Positions 26,919 through 37,266 of a stretch of DNA of 64,000 bases are shown here, piece by piece. Each line of letters opens with the position of its first letter. Position 1 is the stretch's first letter. The stretch comes from Nitrosomonas sp. (lineage in GTDB: Bacteria; Pseudomonadota; Gammaproteobacteria; Burkholderiales; Nitrosomonadaceae): contig JADJLM010000005.1 in assembly GCA_016710135.1 (NCBI GenBank), forward strand, positions 228,677-292,676, read 5' to 3'. The notes below the pieces were generated by a model that worked only from the letters and a program-made list of their open reading frames with translations, had not been told where the DNA came from and made no database searches. A program made the position numbers and the translations under genes.

Positions 26919-27344
26919 TTATCTAGCGAGTTGTTTTTCCTTTATTTCCTCTAACGTTTTACAATCAATGCACAGTGAAGCAGTGGGGCGCGCTTCTAGT
27001 CTGCTTAACCCGATTTCAATACCACATCCTTCGCAATAACCATAGTCGCCAGAATCAATTTTGGTAATCGTATCATTGATCTTCTTGATTAGCTTTCTTT
27101 CCCTATCACGATTACGTAATTCAATCGTAACATCAGATTCTTGGCTAGCCCTATCATTAGGATCAGCAAAAACTGTTGCCTCTTCCTGCATCGAATGAAC
27201 GGTACGATTTATATCTTGACTTAATTCCATCCTAAGATTCTCTAAAATTTTTCTAAAATGTGTTAGTTGATCGGGACTCATATACAGTTCCCCTTTCTTT
27301 AGCCTATAAGGTGATAGGGTCGATTTTGATTTTTCTGAAGGCAT
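26919..27344 (-). CDS. dksA: RNA polymerase-binding transcription factor DksA
   Basis: DksA binds the secondary channel of RNA polymerase and, with ppGpp, mediates the stringent response. The 141-residue protein has the coiled-coil region (LENLRMELSQDINRTVHSMQ to ELRNRDRERKLIKKINDTI), including the tip-like DPNDRASQE, and a C4 zinc finger (CEGCGIEIGLSRLEARPTAS then CIDC). Length is close to E. coli DksA (151). It is divergent from dapF. Confidence 0.93.
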   Translation of the reverse strand: MPSEKSKSTLSPYRLKKGELYMSPDQLTHFRKILENLRMELSQDINRTVHSMQEEATVFADPNDRASQESDVTIELRNRDRERKLIKKINDTITKIDSGDYGYCEGCGIEIGLSRLEARPTASLCIDCKTLEEIKEKQLAR

Positions 27345-27500
27345 ATTAAGCTCCTATATCTATTTCCTAATTAACCCCTATAATTAGCAAAATTTGCATG
27401 GATAACAGAAAAAGTAGGTTATTGCAAGTATTAGGCTTGATCATTATTTAAATGCAAGACACTATATTTTCTTTTAACCGCTTTCCACTACGAGCGTATC

Positions 27501-28340
27501 ATGAAGTTAAAATTCACTAAAATGCAAGGATTAGGAAATGATTTTGTCGTTATTGACGCTATCAGTCAGGATATCTCTTTAACCACCACCGATATCCGAT
27601 TCTTAGCTGACCGACATTTCGGTATTGGTTGTGATCAAGTTCTTTTAGTTGAGAAATCTCAAAGTGATGCCGATTTTCGTTATCGCATTTTCAATGCAGA
27701 TGGAAATGAAGTAGAGCAATGCGGAAATGGGGCGCGCTGCTTTGTTCGCTTTGTTCACGATCATGCATTGACAACCAAAAATGAAATTCGTGTCGAAACT
27801 GCTAGTGGCACTATCATACCCAAACTGGAAGAAAGTGGAGACGTAACCGTCAATATGGGTATACCCCGCTTTGATCCCGCAGACATTCCATTTATAGCTG
27901 AAAAACGCGCAATAACTTATTCCCTCAAAATCAACCATAGGCAGATTGAAATTAGCACTGTTTCCATGGGAAATCCGCATGCTGTTCAAGTTGTACCAAA
28001 TCTGGAGCAGGCGCCCGTTTTAATTGAGGGTCCGATAATTGAATCGCATGAGCGTTTCCCCAAACGGGTCAATGTCGGTTATATGCAAGTTACCGATCGC
28101 CAATCTATCAAACTACGTGTCTTTGAGCGAGGAGCTGGTGAAACCCTCGCGTGCGGCACTGGCGCTTGTGCTGCGGTTGTAACAGGGATACAAAGAGGTT
28201 TACTGGATTGTGATGTGGAAGTTGACACTCGGGGAGGTAAATTAAAGATAAGCTGGGCCGGCGAAAATCAGCCTGTATGGATGACAGGTCCAGCAACAAC
28301 TGTTTTCGAAGGTATAATAGCGCTTCCGGCCAAATTCTAA
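27501..28340 (+). CDS. dapF: Diaminopimelate epimerase DapF
   Basis: Converts LL- to meso-diaminopimelate for lysine and peptidoglycan synthesis. The 279-residue protein starts MKLKFTKMQGLGNDFVVID. The two catalytic cysteines are C74 (CGNGARCFVRF) and C218 (ETLACGTGACAAVV). Other family motifs are FGIGCDQVLLVE and VSMGNPHAV. Length is normal. It is followed 40 bases later by the large EF-hand protein gene on the same strand. Confidence 0.97.
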   Translation: MKLKFTKMQGLGNDFVVIDAISQDISLTTTDIRFLADRHFGIGCDQVLLVEKSQSDADFRYRIFNADGNEVEQCGNGARCFVRFVHDHALTTKNEIRVETASGTIIPKLEESGDVTVNMGIPRFDPADIPFIAEKRAITYSLKINHRQIEISTVSMGNPHAVQVVPNLEQAPVLIEGPIIESHERFPKRVNVGYMQVTDRQSIKLRVFERGAGETLACGTGACAAVVTGIQRGLLDCDVEVDTRGGKLKISWAGENQPVWMTGPATTVFEGIIALPAKF

Positions 28341-28379
28341 GAAAGTATAAAAAGATTTTCCTCATATAAAAAGGACAAC

Positions 28380-30749
28380 ATGATGAATATAGCTCATAAA
28401 TGGCGTTTTTTCAGATCCGGTGGCTTTGATCAAGTTCGTTTAGAAACAGGATCAGATATTAAATTTCTGAGAACACTTGATCCCAAGTTATGGGCAGCCC
28501 TGAGTTGCCCAACGAACAACCTAGAGTTTGACAGTAAAACGCTTGAGTTCATTGACACGGATAGTGATGGCCATATCCGTGTTCCAGAAATCATTGCCGC
28601 AGTCGAATGGACAGCTTCCGTTCTTAAAAACCCCGAAGATCTCGTTCAGGGGTCAGATGCCTTACAACTTGGTGCGATTGATGATAGTACCCCAGAAGGC
28701 GCTGCACTACTGGCATCAGCTAAGCAAATTTTACTCAATATTGGTAAAAAAGATGAAGTAACTATTACCGTCGAAGATACAGCAGATCTCAACAAAATCT
28801 TTGCCAGCACTAAATTCAATGGTGACGGTATCATTCCCGCAACGGCTGCGAGTGATACTGAAACCCAGACCGTCATTGAAGATATAATAAGATGCGTCGG
28901 ATCTGTGCAGGATCGATCTGGACTTCCAGGCGTCTCAGCAGAACAAGTCGAGCAATTTTTTATAGAGGCTAGGGCATACTCAGGATGGTGGCAAGATGCA
29001 GAACGAGATGCTGCAAATGTATTACCTTTAGGTGAAAATACTGAGGCTGCAAAAGTGGCTTTTGATTTAGTCAAAGCCAAAATAGATGACTATTTTACAC
29101 GTTGTAAGCTCGCTGAATTTGATCAAAAAGCAAGCGATCCGTTGAATCCTTCTTTACTAAATTATGAAGCGCTTACCAATACCAATCTCTCCAGCACAAC
29201 CGAGCAACTCGCTGCATTACCGATCGCCAAAATCGAAGCAAAAAAACCACTACCACTCAACGAAGGTATTAATCCGGCTTGGACTGGCGCTATCAATGCG
29301 CTAAAGAAGCAAGTCATTCAACCCCTATTAGCAAACAAAGAACATCTGAGTGTGGATGAGTGGCAAACCCTTTGTGACAAATTTATCGCTCATCAGGATT
29401 GGTTGAATGTCAAGCAAGGTGCGGCAGTAGAAACGCTTGGAATTAAACGAATACGCTTAATTCTAGCTGAAAGTTTTCAAGATAAAATCAGTGCATTGCT
29501 GCAAAAAGACCAATCACTTGCAAGCGCATCCGACGCAATTAATTCGGTTGAGAAACTCATTCGCTATCATCGCAATCTTTTCCAACTTCTGAACAATTTT
29601 GTTTCATTTCGTGACTTCTACACTGCACAAAAAAAAGCAATCTTTCAAACTGGTTCACTCTATTTGGATGGTCGCAGCTGCGATTTTTGCTTACGCGTCA
29701 GCAATATCGATAAGCATAGCAGTATGGCTAATTTAAGTGGAACGTATTTAGCTTACTGTGAATGTCAGCGAAGAGGTGGCGATGAGAAGATGAATATTGC
29801 AGCAGCCTTCACTAACGGAGATGCGGACAATCTTATGATAGGTCGTAATGGTATTTTTTATGACCGAAAGGGGCAAGATTGGGATGCGACTATCGTTAAA
29901 ATCATTGAACATCCCATTAGTGTTCGTCAAGCCTTCTGGTACCCTTACAAACGTATCGGAAAAATGATTGGCGAACAAATTGAGAAAATGGCTAGCGCAC
30001 GTGAGAAATCGGTTCAAGATCAAGCAGCTGCTGGCATTGCAGATGCTTCACAAAAAACAGGAGTCGGCAAGCCTCCGGCAGCACCCTTTGATGTTGGAAA
30101 ATTTGCAGGGATTTTTGCTGCGATTGGTCTTGCGATTGGTGCGATCGGAACCGCAATTGCGTCAGTTGTAACTGGTTTCCTAAGTTTAGTATGGTGGCAA
30201 ATGCCGCTCGCGTTTCTTGGCCTGATCCTCCTAATATCGGGTCCTTCTGTATTAATTGCTTTCCTCAAGCTCAGAAAACGTAACTTAGCACCACTACTCG
30301 ATGGAAATGGTTGGGCTGTTAATACTCGGGCGATTATCAACATTCCGTTTGGCACTTCATTAACTCACATGGCAGCATTGCCTGCTGGTGCGCAACACTC
30401 TTTGGTTGATCCTTATGCCGAGAAGAAAAGTCCGTGGAAGTTTTATTTATTCATCCTACTCTTATTAGGAAGTATTGCTTATCTTTTACATAGCGGACAC
30501 CTTAATCAAGGCACGATTGATGAGCTGAGGAAACGTTTCTCATCAAATAAAGCAGAAGCAACCGGAGAAGCGCCAGCTACGCAGGAAACCACATCGGTAC
30601 CAGCCAAAACAGAAGCGTTACCTGACAACCCAAAAACTGAGGCTAACAATACCCCGCAGCCTACTGCCGTAGAACCAAAAAGTGAACCAGCTATTTCTTC
30701 AGGGCCTGCGTCAACAGCACCAGCGCCAAAGCCCACTGTCAGCCCCTGA
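28380..30749 (+). CDS. Large conserved membrane protein with EF-hand loop, unknown function
   Basis: A 789-residue protein without a signal peptide. Near the N-terminus is a canonical EF-hand calcium loop, D59-TDSDGHIRVP-E70. The long soluble middle has two close Cys pairs (CDFC, CEC) around residues 438-461. Membrane segments lie at about 573-595 (FAGIFAAIGLAIGAIGTAIA), 607-630 (MPLAFLGLILLISGPSVLIA) and 686-704. The tail is disordered, rich in Pro, Ala, Thr and Glu. I know of similar conserved hypothetical proteins but no function. It follows dapF closely and precedes an ABC exporter. Confidence 0.8.
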   Translation: MMNIAHKWRFFRSGGFDQVRLETGSDIKFLRTLDPKLWAALSCPTNNLEFDSKTLEFIDTDSDGHIRVPEIIAAVEWTASVLKNPEDLVQGSDALQLGAIDDSTPEGAALLASAKQILLNIGKKDEVTITVEDTADLNKIFASTKFNGDGIIPATAASDTETQTVIEDIIRCVGSVQDRSGLPGVSAEQVEQFFIEARAYSGWWQDAERDAANVLPLGENTEAAKVAFDLVKAKIDDYFTRCKLAEFDQKASDPLNPSLLNYEALTNTNLSSTTEQLAALPIAKIEAKKPLPLNEGINPAWTGAINALKKQVIQPLLANKEHLSVDEWQTLCDKFIAHQDWLNVKQGAAVETLGIKRIRLILAESFQDKISALLQKDQSLASASDAINSVEKLIRYHRNLFQLLNNFVSFRDFYTAQKKAIFQTGSLYLDGRSCDFCLRVSNIDKHSSMANLSGTYLAYCECQRRGGDEKMNIAAAFTNGDADNLMIGRNGIFYDRKGQDWDATIVKIIEHPISVRQAFWYPYKRIGKMIGEQIEKMASAREKSVQDQAAAGIADASQKTGVGKPPAAPFDVGKFAGIFAAIGLAIGAIGTAIASVVTGFLSLVWWQMPLAFLGLILLISGPSVLIAFLKLRKRNLAPLLDGNGWAVNTRAIINIPFGTSLTHMAALPAGAQHSLVDPYAEKKSPWKFYLFILLLLGSIAYLLHSGHLNQGTIDELRKRFSSNKAEATGEAPATQETTSVPAKTEALPDNPKTEANNTPQPTAVEPKSEPAISSGPASTAPAPKPTVSP

Positions 30750-30963
30750 GTGTAGAAATAGCCTTTTATGTGTAAACGGGACAGCCATTCCGATCTTTTC
30801 ATCAGCTGTTCCCGTAATTCTTAGACTTTTGTTACGATTTGAAAACCAATAATCCTATGATACCAAGAGGCAATGCTATCATGGCTTCACATCCTCGCTT
30901 ATTCTTGGATGTGTACCCATCATGACTCAAATCTTGTGTCCATGAAATAATTTCTAATCGAAT

Positions 30964-32658
30964 ATGCACACACTCATCACTTATATCATGGTTTTCCCGC
31001 GACGCAGTGCATTTGTGCTCGTTGCATTATTGCTGGCTGGTGTTGCAGAAGCGTTAAGCTTAACGGCTTTACTACCATTAATATCGATTGCAGTTGGCGA
31101 AACGGATGATTCAAAAATTGGGCGCTTTATGGCTCAAACCCTAGAGCAGGTTGGTATTGCTCCAACAATCGATGCGATACTATTAATCATCGTAGGCGGC
31201 ATGTTTATTAAAGGTATTATTTTATTACTTACTAATCGCCAAGTTGGCTATACCGTCGCTCACGTCGCAACTGCTCTGCGCTTAGACTTAATCGAGGCTT
31301 TATTAGCGAGCCGCTGGCAGTATTACCTTTGTCAACCAGTAGGATCACTTGCGAACTCAGTGGCTACAGAAGCCTATCGTGCAGCGAATGGCTTTGAACA
31401 TAGCGTCAATGTGCTGGCACTCGCCATTCAGGTAGTCGTTCACGCGGTTGTGGCGCTTTTTATTTCATGGCAGGCAACATTGGGATCACTATTAATTGGA
31501 ATTGTACTTTTCATCGCGCTCCATCGGCTGGTTCGTGCAACGAGGCGCGCTGGGACCAAGCAAACCCATCTATTACGCCATTTATTAAGCTATCTCTCCG
31601 ATGTACTTGGCTCTGTAAAATCATTGAAGGCAATGGCACGTGATAATGTAGCTGACGCTATTTTGCATGAACAATCGATACAACTTGAAAAAGCCACTCG
31701 AAAAGAAGTCATCAGTCGAGCTGCTCTTTTAGCACTTCAAGAACCTATTCTGGCCGCATTGACTGCGAGTGGCCTATATATCGCGCTTGTTGTTTGGAAT
31801 CTTTCATTGCCCGAAGTTATGGTCATGGTGTTTTTATTGACGCGCATACTGGGCTTACTTAACAAAACACAGCGACGTTACCAGCAACTTACCGTTCAAG
31901 AAAGTGCATACTGGGCACTTAGAACTGCGGCTGAGGATGCGCGTGCAGCTGCAGAAAGAGCAACTGGCACCATCACACCGACCTTACAACAAGGTATCAG
32001 TCTACGGCATGTTGCATTTGATTATGACCGGAAGCAAATTTTTCAAGATCTCAATATCGAAATTCCTGTTAAGTCGTTTACTGCGATTATTGGTTCTTCC
32101 GGGGTTGGTAAAAGTACCCTGCTTGATTTGCTCTGTGGTCTTGCAGAACCCAAATCAGGAGAAATACTGATTGACGGTGTGCCCTTACATAATATCGATT
32201 TACGTCAGTGGCGGCATTTAATTGGCTATGTATCCCAAGACACAGTGCTGCTCCATGATACGATATTAAGCAACACCCTCGTTGGGGCACCTACACTTAC
32301 AACTGAGGACGCAGAACGAGCATTAAAACAAGCAGGCGCTTGGGATTTTATCAGCAGTTTTCCTGAAGGCATTCAAACTGTTGTCGGCGAGCGCGGCGGT
32401 ATGCTTTCGGGTGGTCAACGTCAACGAATCGCTATTGCGCGAGCACTCGCCCATCAACCTCTGTTATTGCTGCTTGATGAGCCTACCAGCGCGCTTGATC
32501 CTCAAAGTGAGCAACTCATTTGCGAAACACTCAAGAAATTAGCTGAAGATTATACGATTGTTACGGTATCGCATCAGCCTGCCGTCATCAATGCTGCAGA
32601 CCGGGTATTTATTCTCTCCGATGGTCAAGCTGATCTACTCACAAATGCTCCCAAATAA
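30964..32658 (+). CDS. ABC exporter, fused membrane and ATPase domains
   Basis: A 564-residue half-transporter of the MsbA/lipid-type or type I export class. The N-terminal part has about six membrane helices; the ATPase domain has Walker A GSSGVGKST (about residues 376-384), signature LSGGQRQR (about 481), and Walker B LLLLDEPTSALD (about 500). It would work as a homodimer in the inner membrane. The substrate cannot be told from sequence. It is convergent with cca, with one base between the stops. Confidence 0.9.
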   Translation: MHTLITYIMVFPRRSAFVLVALLLAGVAEALSLTALLPLISIAVGETDDSKIGRFMAQTLEQVGIAPTIDAILLIIVGGMFIKGIILLLTNRQVGYTVAHVATALRLDLIEALLASRWQYYLCQPVGSLANSVATEAYRAANGFEHSVNVLALAIQVVVHAVVALFISWQATLGSLLIGIVLFIALHRLVRATRRAGTKQTHLLRHLLSYLSDVLGSVKSLKAMARDNVADAILHEQSIQLEKATRKEVISRAALLALQEPILAALTASGLYIALVVWNLSLPEVMVMVFLLTRILGLLNKTQRRYQQLTVQESAYWALRTAAEDARAAAERATGTITPTLQQGISLRHVAFDYDRKQIFQDLNIEIPVKSFTAIIGSSGVGKSTLLDLLCGLAEPKSGEILIDGVPLHNIDLRQWRHLIGYVSQDTVLLHDTILSNTLVGAPTLTTEDAERALKQAGAWDFISSFPEGIQTVVGERGGMLSGGQRQRIAIARALAHQPLLLLLDEPTSALDPQSEQLICETLKKLAEDYTIVTVSHQPAVINAADRVFILSDGQADLLTNAPK

Positions 32659-32659
32659 T

Positions 32660-33892
32660 CTACTGGATATTCGCAATTTCAGTAATCCGCGCTTCCCGAA
32701 CAGAACGGTTAATCATTTCTGGTAAGTCAGGCAAGTCGATGATTTTTTGCTTCAGGTTCGCAGCAATGGCCCCTGCATCAACACTTCTTGCTGCATCAAA
32801 AGCTTTGTTGAATCGAGTCGATTGTAAGTAAGGTTTTTCAGCATAACCGGGGCGCCCATGAAAATCGCAAGCACAAGCTTGTAAGAATGCTTCAAAACGA
32901 TTTGGCTTTCGGTAGGCATCGGTCGCTTGCAAAATATCAGCAATCGTAACTGGCCTTAATTCTTCCGCCCGATGCACATCCCCATGATAACGTGCAACGA
33001 TTAGCGCCAAATCACGCTCTTCTTTTGGAACGCGTATTCGCTCACATAAATCTTTCACAAGTGCCACGCTACGTGTTTCGTGCCCCACATGCCTCGGCCA
33101 TTCATTTGGAGGCGTAGTGCCTTTGCCAAGATCATGCGTTAAAGTAGCAAATCGAACCGCCAGGGAATAATCATTTTGTGCTGCATAATCAATGGCAATC
33201 ATAACATGCACGCCCGTATCAATTTCAGGGTGATGTTGTGCGGGTTGTGGCACGCCAAATAATACGTCGACTTCAGGTAGAATACGTGAAAGAGCATTAC
33301 ACGTTCTTAAAGCATAAAACATTTGCGAAGGCCGTTTCTCCATCAACCCTCGTGCAATTTCTTGCCATAAGCGTTCAGGCACCAGCGCATCGACCTCCCC
33401 TGTATGCACCATTTCCTTCATCAACTCCATTGTTTCAGGTGCAACATGAAAACCGAAGCGGGCAGCAAAGCGAGCCACGCGCAGAATTCTTACCGGATCT
33501 TCAACGAAAGCAGGACTAATATGTCTTAAAATTCCTGCTTCAAGATCAGCAATACCATTGAATGGATCGATTATTCTTCCAGTCCGATCCTTAGCAATTG
33601 CGTTGATGGTTAAATCACGCCGAGCTAAATCCTCCTGCAAAGTCACTCCAGGTGAAGCATAAACTTCAAATCCTTTATACCCTCGTGATACTTTACGCTC
33701 AGTTCTTGCTAAAGCATATTGTTCATGCGTTATGGGGTGGAGAAAAACTGGAAAATCTTTCCCAACGGGTCGGAAACCGCCTTTCACCATTTCTTCTGGA
33801 TTCGAACCCACGACAACATAATCATGATCTTTCACTGGCAGCCCCAGTAACTCATCTCGAACTGAGCCACCAACGAGAAAAACTTCCATCAC
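32660..33892 (-). CDS. cca: CCA-adding tRNA nucleotidyltransferase
   Basis: Adds or repairs the 3' CCA of tRNA. The 410-residue protein starts with the class II polymerase-beta motif (VFLVGGSVRDELLGLPVKDH, then DY). It carries RRDLTINAIAKD, RILRVARFAARFGF and the HD phosphohydrolase domain (THDLGKG, HETRS). Length and the HD domain match the gammaproteobacterial/betaproteobacterial bifunctional type. It lies 12 bases downstream of slt, so the two are probably co-transcribed. Confidence 0.96.
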   Translation of the reverse strand: MMEVFLVGGSVRDELLGLPVKDHDYVVVGSNPEEMVKGGFRPVGKDFPVFLHPITHEQYALARTERKVSRGYKGFEVYASPGVTLQEDLARRDLTINAIAKDRTGRIIDPFNGIADLEAGILRHISPAFVEDPVRILRVARFAARFGFHVAPETMELMKEMVHTGEVDALVPERLWQEIARGLMEKRPSQMFYALRTCNALSRILPEVDVLFGVPQPAQHHPEIDTGVHVMIAIDYAAQNDYSLAVRFATLTHDLGKGTTPPNEWPRHVGHETRSVALVKDLCERIRVPKEERDLALIVARYHGDVHRAEELRPVTIADILQATDAYRKPNRFEAFLQACACDFHGRPGYAEKPYLQSTRFNKAFDAARSVDAGAIAANLKQKIIDLPDLPEMINRSVREARITEIANIQ

Positions 33893-33904
33893 TGCTATCG
33901 AAGC

Positions 33905-35818
33905 CTATTGAGATTTAGGTGCGACCACACCCAGCCGTTGCCTTAGTAGCGGAATATTTTGGTGCCCAAAGTTATTCGCATAGTAAACAGAATTATTTAA
34001 AACAACTTTGACATAGTCGCGTGTTTCATTAAATGGAATAGATTCTGCATAAATCGCACCTTCTAGAGGTTTCTCAGAATCGCGCCATTGTTTTGCACGA
34101 CCAGGGCCAGCATTATAGGCTGCAGCAGCCAACAAAGGTTGATTATCAAATAGAGACAAAACATGTTTCAAGTAATACGTTCCTAGGCGCAGGTTGGTAT
34201 TAATATCCGTCACGAGATGATTTTGAAATTGCTGCATTCCTAATTTTCCAGCAACCCACTTCGCTGTTGCCGGCATCAGTTGCATCAAACCCATCGCACC
34301 TGCTGTCGATTTCACATCAGCAAGAAAGCGACTTTCCTGGCGAATCAAACCATATACAAACGCCTCATCTAATTCTTGGTGTTTTAATACCTCCCTCATC
34401 TGATCACGATAAGGTGCCAAATAACGCAAATTAAAATTGTGTTGTGAGACGGTTTGAATCGCCGTATTAATAGCACGGTCATAAATACCATGGCGAAATG
34501 CCACTTCAGCTGCTGCTATTAATTGTTCATCTGTAAAGCCTCTTATCGTCCAAGCCCATTCACGAGTTGCTTCTATTCGCTGGTTAAATTGATATAAAGC
34601 CAGTGCACGCTGAATTCCAGGATTCTGTCGGATGGCATGTACTTCTTGCGGGCTGGGCTGATAATTCGCGGCAGGGATGCTCATCATGACTCCTAACTCT
34701 TCTTTAGCCATTTGACCATAGTAACTATGTTCATTGCTTAAGGGCGCCAGAATTGCATTTGCTTCACCTAACTCCCCGTTTTTGAGCATTGCTCTCGCTT
34801 TCCAATATCGCCACACATCCATTTTCTGCATACTATCGGGCATACTATTGATAATTTGCAAGACGTGATTCCAATTACCCTTTCGGAGCGCAACACGAGC
34901 CATCCAAGCATGTTTGACTTCCGATAATGGATAAGCGTGTTTGTCCACTGCTTGGATGAACCAATCTAATGCTCGATCATCTTGTTTAAGCGCCGCGCGA
35001 TAGGCTAAACTGCTCATAAAGAAAGATTGATCCGCTGGTGGAAAATGATTACGAATCTTAAGCCAATGCACATAGGCCTGATTTATTTCGCTACGCAGTA
35101 ATCGGCTCAACGCAAACAAAACTATTTCTCGATCTGCGCGATTGGAATAACTGCCTTGAAATTTCTCCAAATAACGCAGTGGGTTTTTTGACGCTTCATT
35201 CAGTTTGTGCGCGTTTAACTCATTGTTACCTGGCAAGAAACGACTCGCTTGTCTTGCAACGCCTGTGTTCCCAGCCTCTAACGCCAAACGAATGCGAAAC
35301 CAGATATCTTCATGCGATAGCTTCTGGCTTGCGATGAGTTGGCTAAAAACAGGCGTACAGCTACCGGGCATGTCCTTTTCTGTAAACCAAAGTGAACGCG
35401 CTTCTTCAATCACCTCTTTGTCTTTACTCAGGAGGCGCAACTGTAGCGCGTAACAAATCAAACCATCATCTTTATTGACGAGTTTTGGATACTCTTCAGC
35501 AAACAAAGACCATTGTTGGCGCATACCTAAAACTCTTAGCCAGTCACCCCTTAGCTTATCGCCAACCAAACTACCTTGATGGCGCTGAAGAAATCTTTGA
35601 ATTGATTCAATGTTCGTTGTTTCCAGATACAAACGAATTTGATAATACTCGGCATAAGGTGCAAGCACATGGCGCTGAAAACGCGAGGCGTATAATGCAA
35701 GCTTGGTCGCATCACCAGCCCGAAAAGCTTCACGAAGTTTCAGAAAATCACCTTCTAGGCTGGCAGCCGTTACAGCCGTACTGACTACCAGCATTAAACA
35801 AAATAATATTTTTCTCAT
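33905..35818 (-). CDS. slt: Soluble lytic murein transglycosylase Slt
   Basis: Cleaves peptidoglycan glycan strands to 1,6-anhydromuropeptides in the periplasm. The 637-residue precursor has a signal peptide (ILFCLMLVVSTAVTAAS), a long superhelical U/L domain, and the C-terminal SLT domain with the catalytic Glu in GLIRQESRFLADVKSTAGAM (about residue 490), followed by GLMQLMPATAKWVA and AAAYNAGPGRAKQW. Length matches E. coli Slt70. It is upstream of cca. Confidence 0.95.
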   Translation of the reverse strand: MRKILFCLMLVVSTAVTAASLEGDFLKLREAFRAGDATKLALYASRFQRHVLAPYAEYYQIRLYLETTNIESIQRFLQRHQGSLVGDKLRGDWLRVLGMRQQWSLFAEEYPKLVNKDDGLICYALQLRLLSKDKEVIEEARSLWFTEKDMPGSCTPVFSQLIASQKLSHEDIWFRIRLALEAGNTGVARQASRFLPGNNELNAHKLNEASKNPLRYLEKFQGSYSNRADREIVLFALSRLLRSEINQAYVHWLKIRNHFPPADQSFFMSSLAYRAALKQDDRALDWFIQAVDKHAYPLSEVKHAWMARVALRKGNWNHVLQIINSMPDSMQKMDVWRYWKARAMLKNGELGEANAILAPLSNEHSYYGQMAKEELGVMMSIPAANYQPSPQEVHAIRQNPGIQRALALYQFNQRIEATREWAWTIRGFTDEQLIAAAEVAFRHGIYDRAINTAIQTVSQHNFNLRYLAPYRDQMREVLKHQELDEAFVYGLIRQESRFLADVKSTAGAMGLMQLMPATAKWVAGKLGMQQFQNHLVTDINTNLRLGTYYLKHVLSLFDNQPLLAAAAYNAGPGRAKQWRDSEKPLEGAIYAESIPFNETRDYVKVVLNNSVYYANNFGHQNIPLLRQRLGVVAPKSQ

Positions 35819-35922
35819 GACTCAGTGATTAGTCAGTAAATCCTTAATACAAACCTCAGACTTACTGTCAGAAGCTCAAATCAAAAATACCTAGAAAGTT
35901 AATATTCTTTATATTAGTAAAC

Positions 35923-37266
35923 TTATATTACCCCTTGCGCAAGCATTGCATCCGCTACTTTTACAAAACCTGCTATATTTGCACCATCAACATAGCTAAT
36001 CCGTCCATCGGATTGCTCACCATAGCGCAAACAGGAATTATGAATCGCTCTCATGATCTCCTGCAAGCGCGCATCAACCTCCTCATGTGACCAAAAAAGT
36101 CGCATCGCTTGCTGGCTCATTTCCAAGCCAGATGTCGCAACTCCTCCTGCATTACTTGCCTTACCTGGGGCAAACAATACTTTCGCATGTTCAAAACGCT
36201 TTACAGCCCCCGCTGTACAAGGCATATTCGCACCTTCAGCCACGCAAATTACCCCATTCTTGATCAGCATCGCCGCATCATCTTCACTCAACTCATTCTG
36301 AGTTGCGCAAGGCAATGCAACATCAACGGGAACTCGCCAAGGCCGTTCTCCTGGAATAAATTTTGCGCCAACACGCTCAGCGTAATCACTTACACGACCA
36401 TAAAGATGGTTTTTCACTTCTGCCAAAATTACTAACTTTTCAGGCGTAAAACCAGCATCATCGACGATTGTGCCGCTCGAGTCTGAAACCGTAATTACTT
36501 TAGCACCAAATGCCATCGCTTTCTCAACAGCAAATTGCGCGACATTACCTGACCCTGAAACAGCAACACGCAACCCATTTAACGATTGGCCGACATGCTT
36601 CAGCATTTCGTCAACAAAATAAACCGTGCCATAGCCGGTTGCTTCGGGCCGCACCAGGGAACCTCCAAAGCTAATTCCCTTACCTGTGAAAACACAATCC
36701 GCACGATTCGTTAATTTCTTAACCATACCTGTCATATATCCTACCTCACGACCACCAACACCGATATCACCTGCTGGCACATCAGTATCAGAGCCTATGT
36801 GGCGAAATAGCTCGCTGACAAATGCTTGGCAAAAACGCATCACTTCACCTGGGCTTCTCCCTTTAGGATCAAAATCAGATCCTCCTTTTCCGCCACCCAT
36901 GGGTAAGGTTGTTAACGCATTCTTAAAAGTTTGCTCAAAAGCCAGAAATTTAAGGATTGAAAGATTAACAGAAGGATGAAAGCGAACACCCCCTTTATAA
37001 GGGCCAATCGCAGAACTATGCTGAATACGATAACCTCGATTTACTTTAACTTCGCCATGATCATCCACCCAGGCTACTCGAAAGATAATAATTCGCTCGG
37101 GTTCCACTATTCTGTCTAATAAACCATGTTCAGCATAACGAGGGTTATTGGTAATAAAAGGCCACAAACTCTCTATTACTTCTGTAACGGCCTGCATATA
37201 TTCAGGTTGGCCTGGGTTACGTTCAGAAACGTAATTTCTAAACTCTTCTATTCCTTTATATTTCAT
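35923..37266 (-). CDS. gdhA: NADP-specific glutamate dehydrogenase GdhA
   Basis: Makes glutamate from 2-oxoglutarate and ammonium, the main ammonium-assimilation route expected in an ammonia oxidiser. The 447-residue protein has the catalytic PMGGGKGGSDFDPKGRSPGE motif, GVRFHPSVNLSILKFLAFEQ, and the dinucleotide-binding GSGNVAQ. Length and motifs fit the hexameric NADPH-dependent type. An AGAGGAGAAAAT ribosome-binding site precedes the ATG. It is monocistronic by spacing. Confidence 0.97.
   Translation of the reverse strand: MKYKGIEEFRNYVSERNPGQPEYMQAVTEVIESLWPFITNNPRYAEHGLLDRIVEPERIIIFRVAWVDDHGEVKVNRGYRIQHSSAIGPYKGGVRFHPSVNLSILKFLAFEQTFKNALTTLPMGGGKGGSDFDPKGRSPGEVMRFCQAFVSELFRHIGSDTDVPAGDIGVGGREVGYMTGMVKKLTNRADCVFTGKGISFGGSLVRPEATGYGTVYFVDEMLKHVGQSLNGLRVAVSGSGNVAQFAVEKAMAFGAKVITVSDSSGTIVDDAGFTPEKLVILAEVKNHLYGRVSDYAERVGAKFIPGERPWRVPVDVALPCATQNELSEDDAAMLIKNGVICVAEGANMPCTAGAVKRFEHAKVLFAPGKASNAGGVATSGLEMSQQAMRLFWSHEEVDARLQEIMRAIHNSCLRYGEQSDGRISYVDGANIAGFVKVADAMLAQGVI

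Noticed and set aside
30777..30814. Inverted repeat CGGGACAGC / GCTGTTCCCG after the EF-hand gene, as a terminator
   Set aside because: Bulged stem, long loop and no T run; too weak to list as a terminator.
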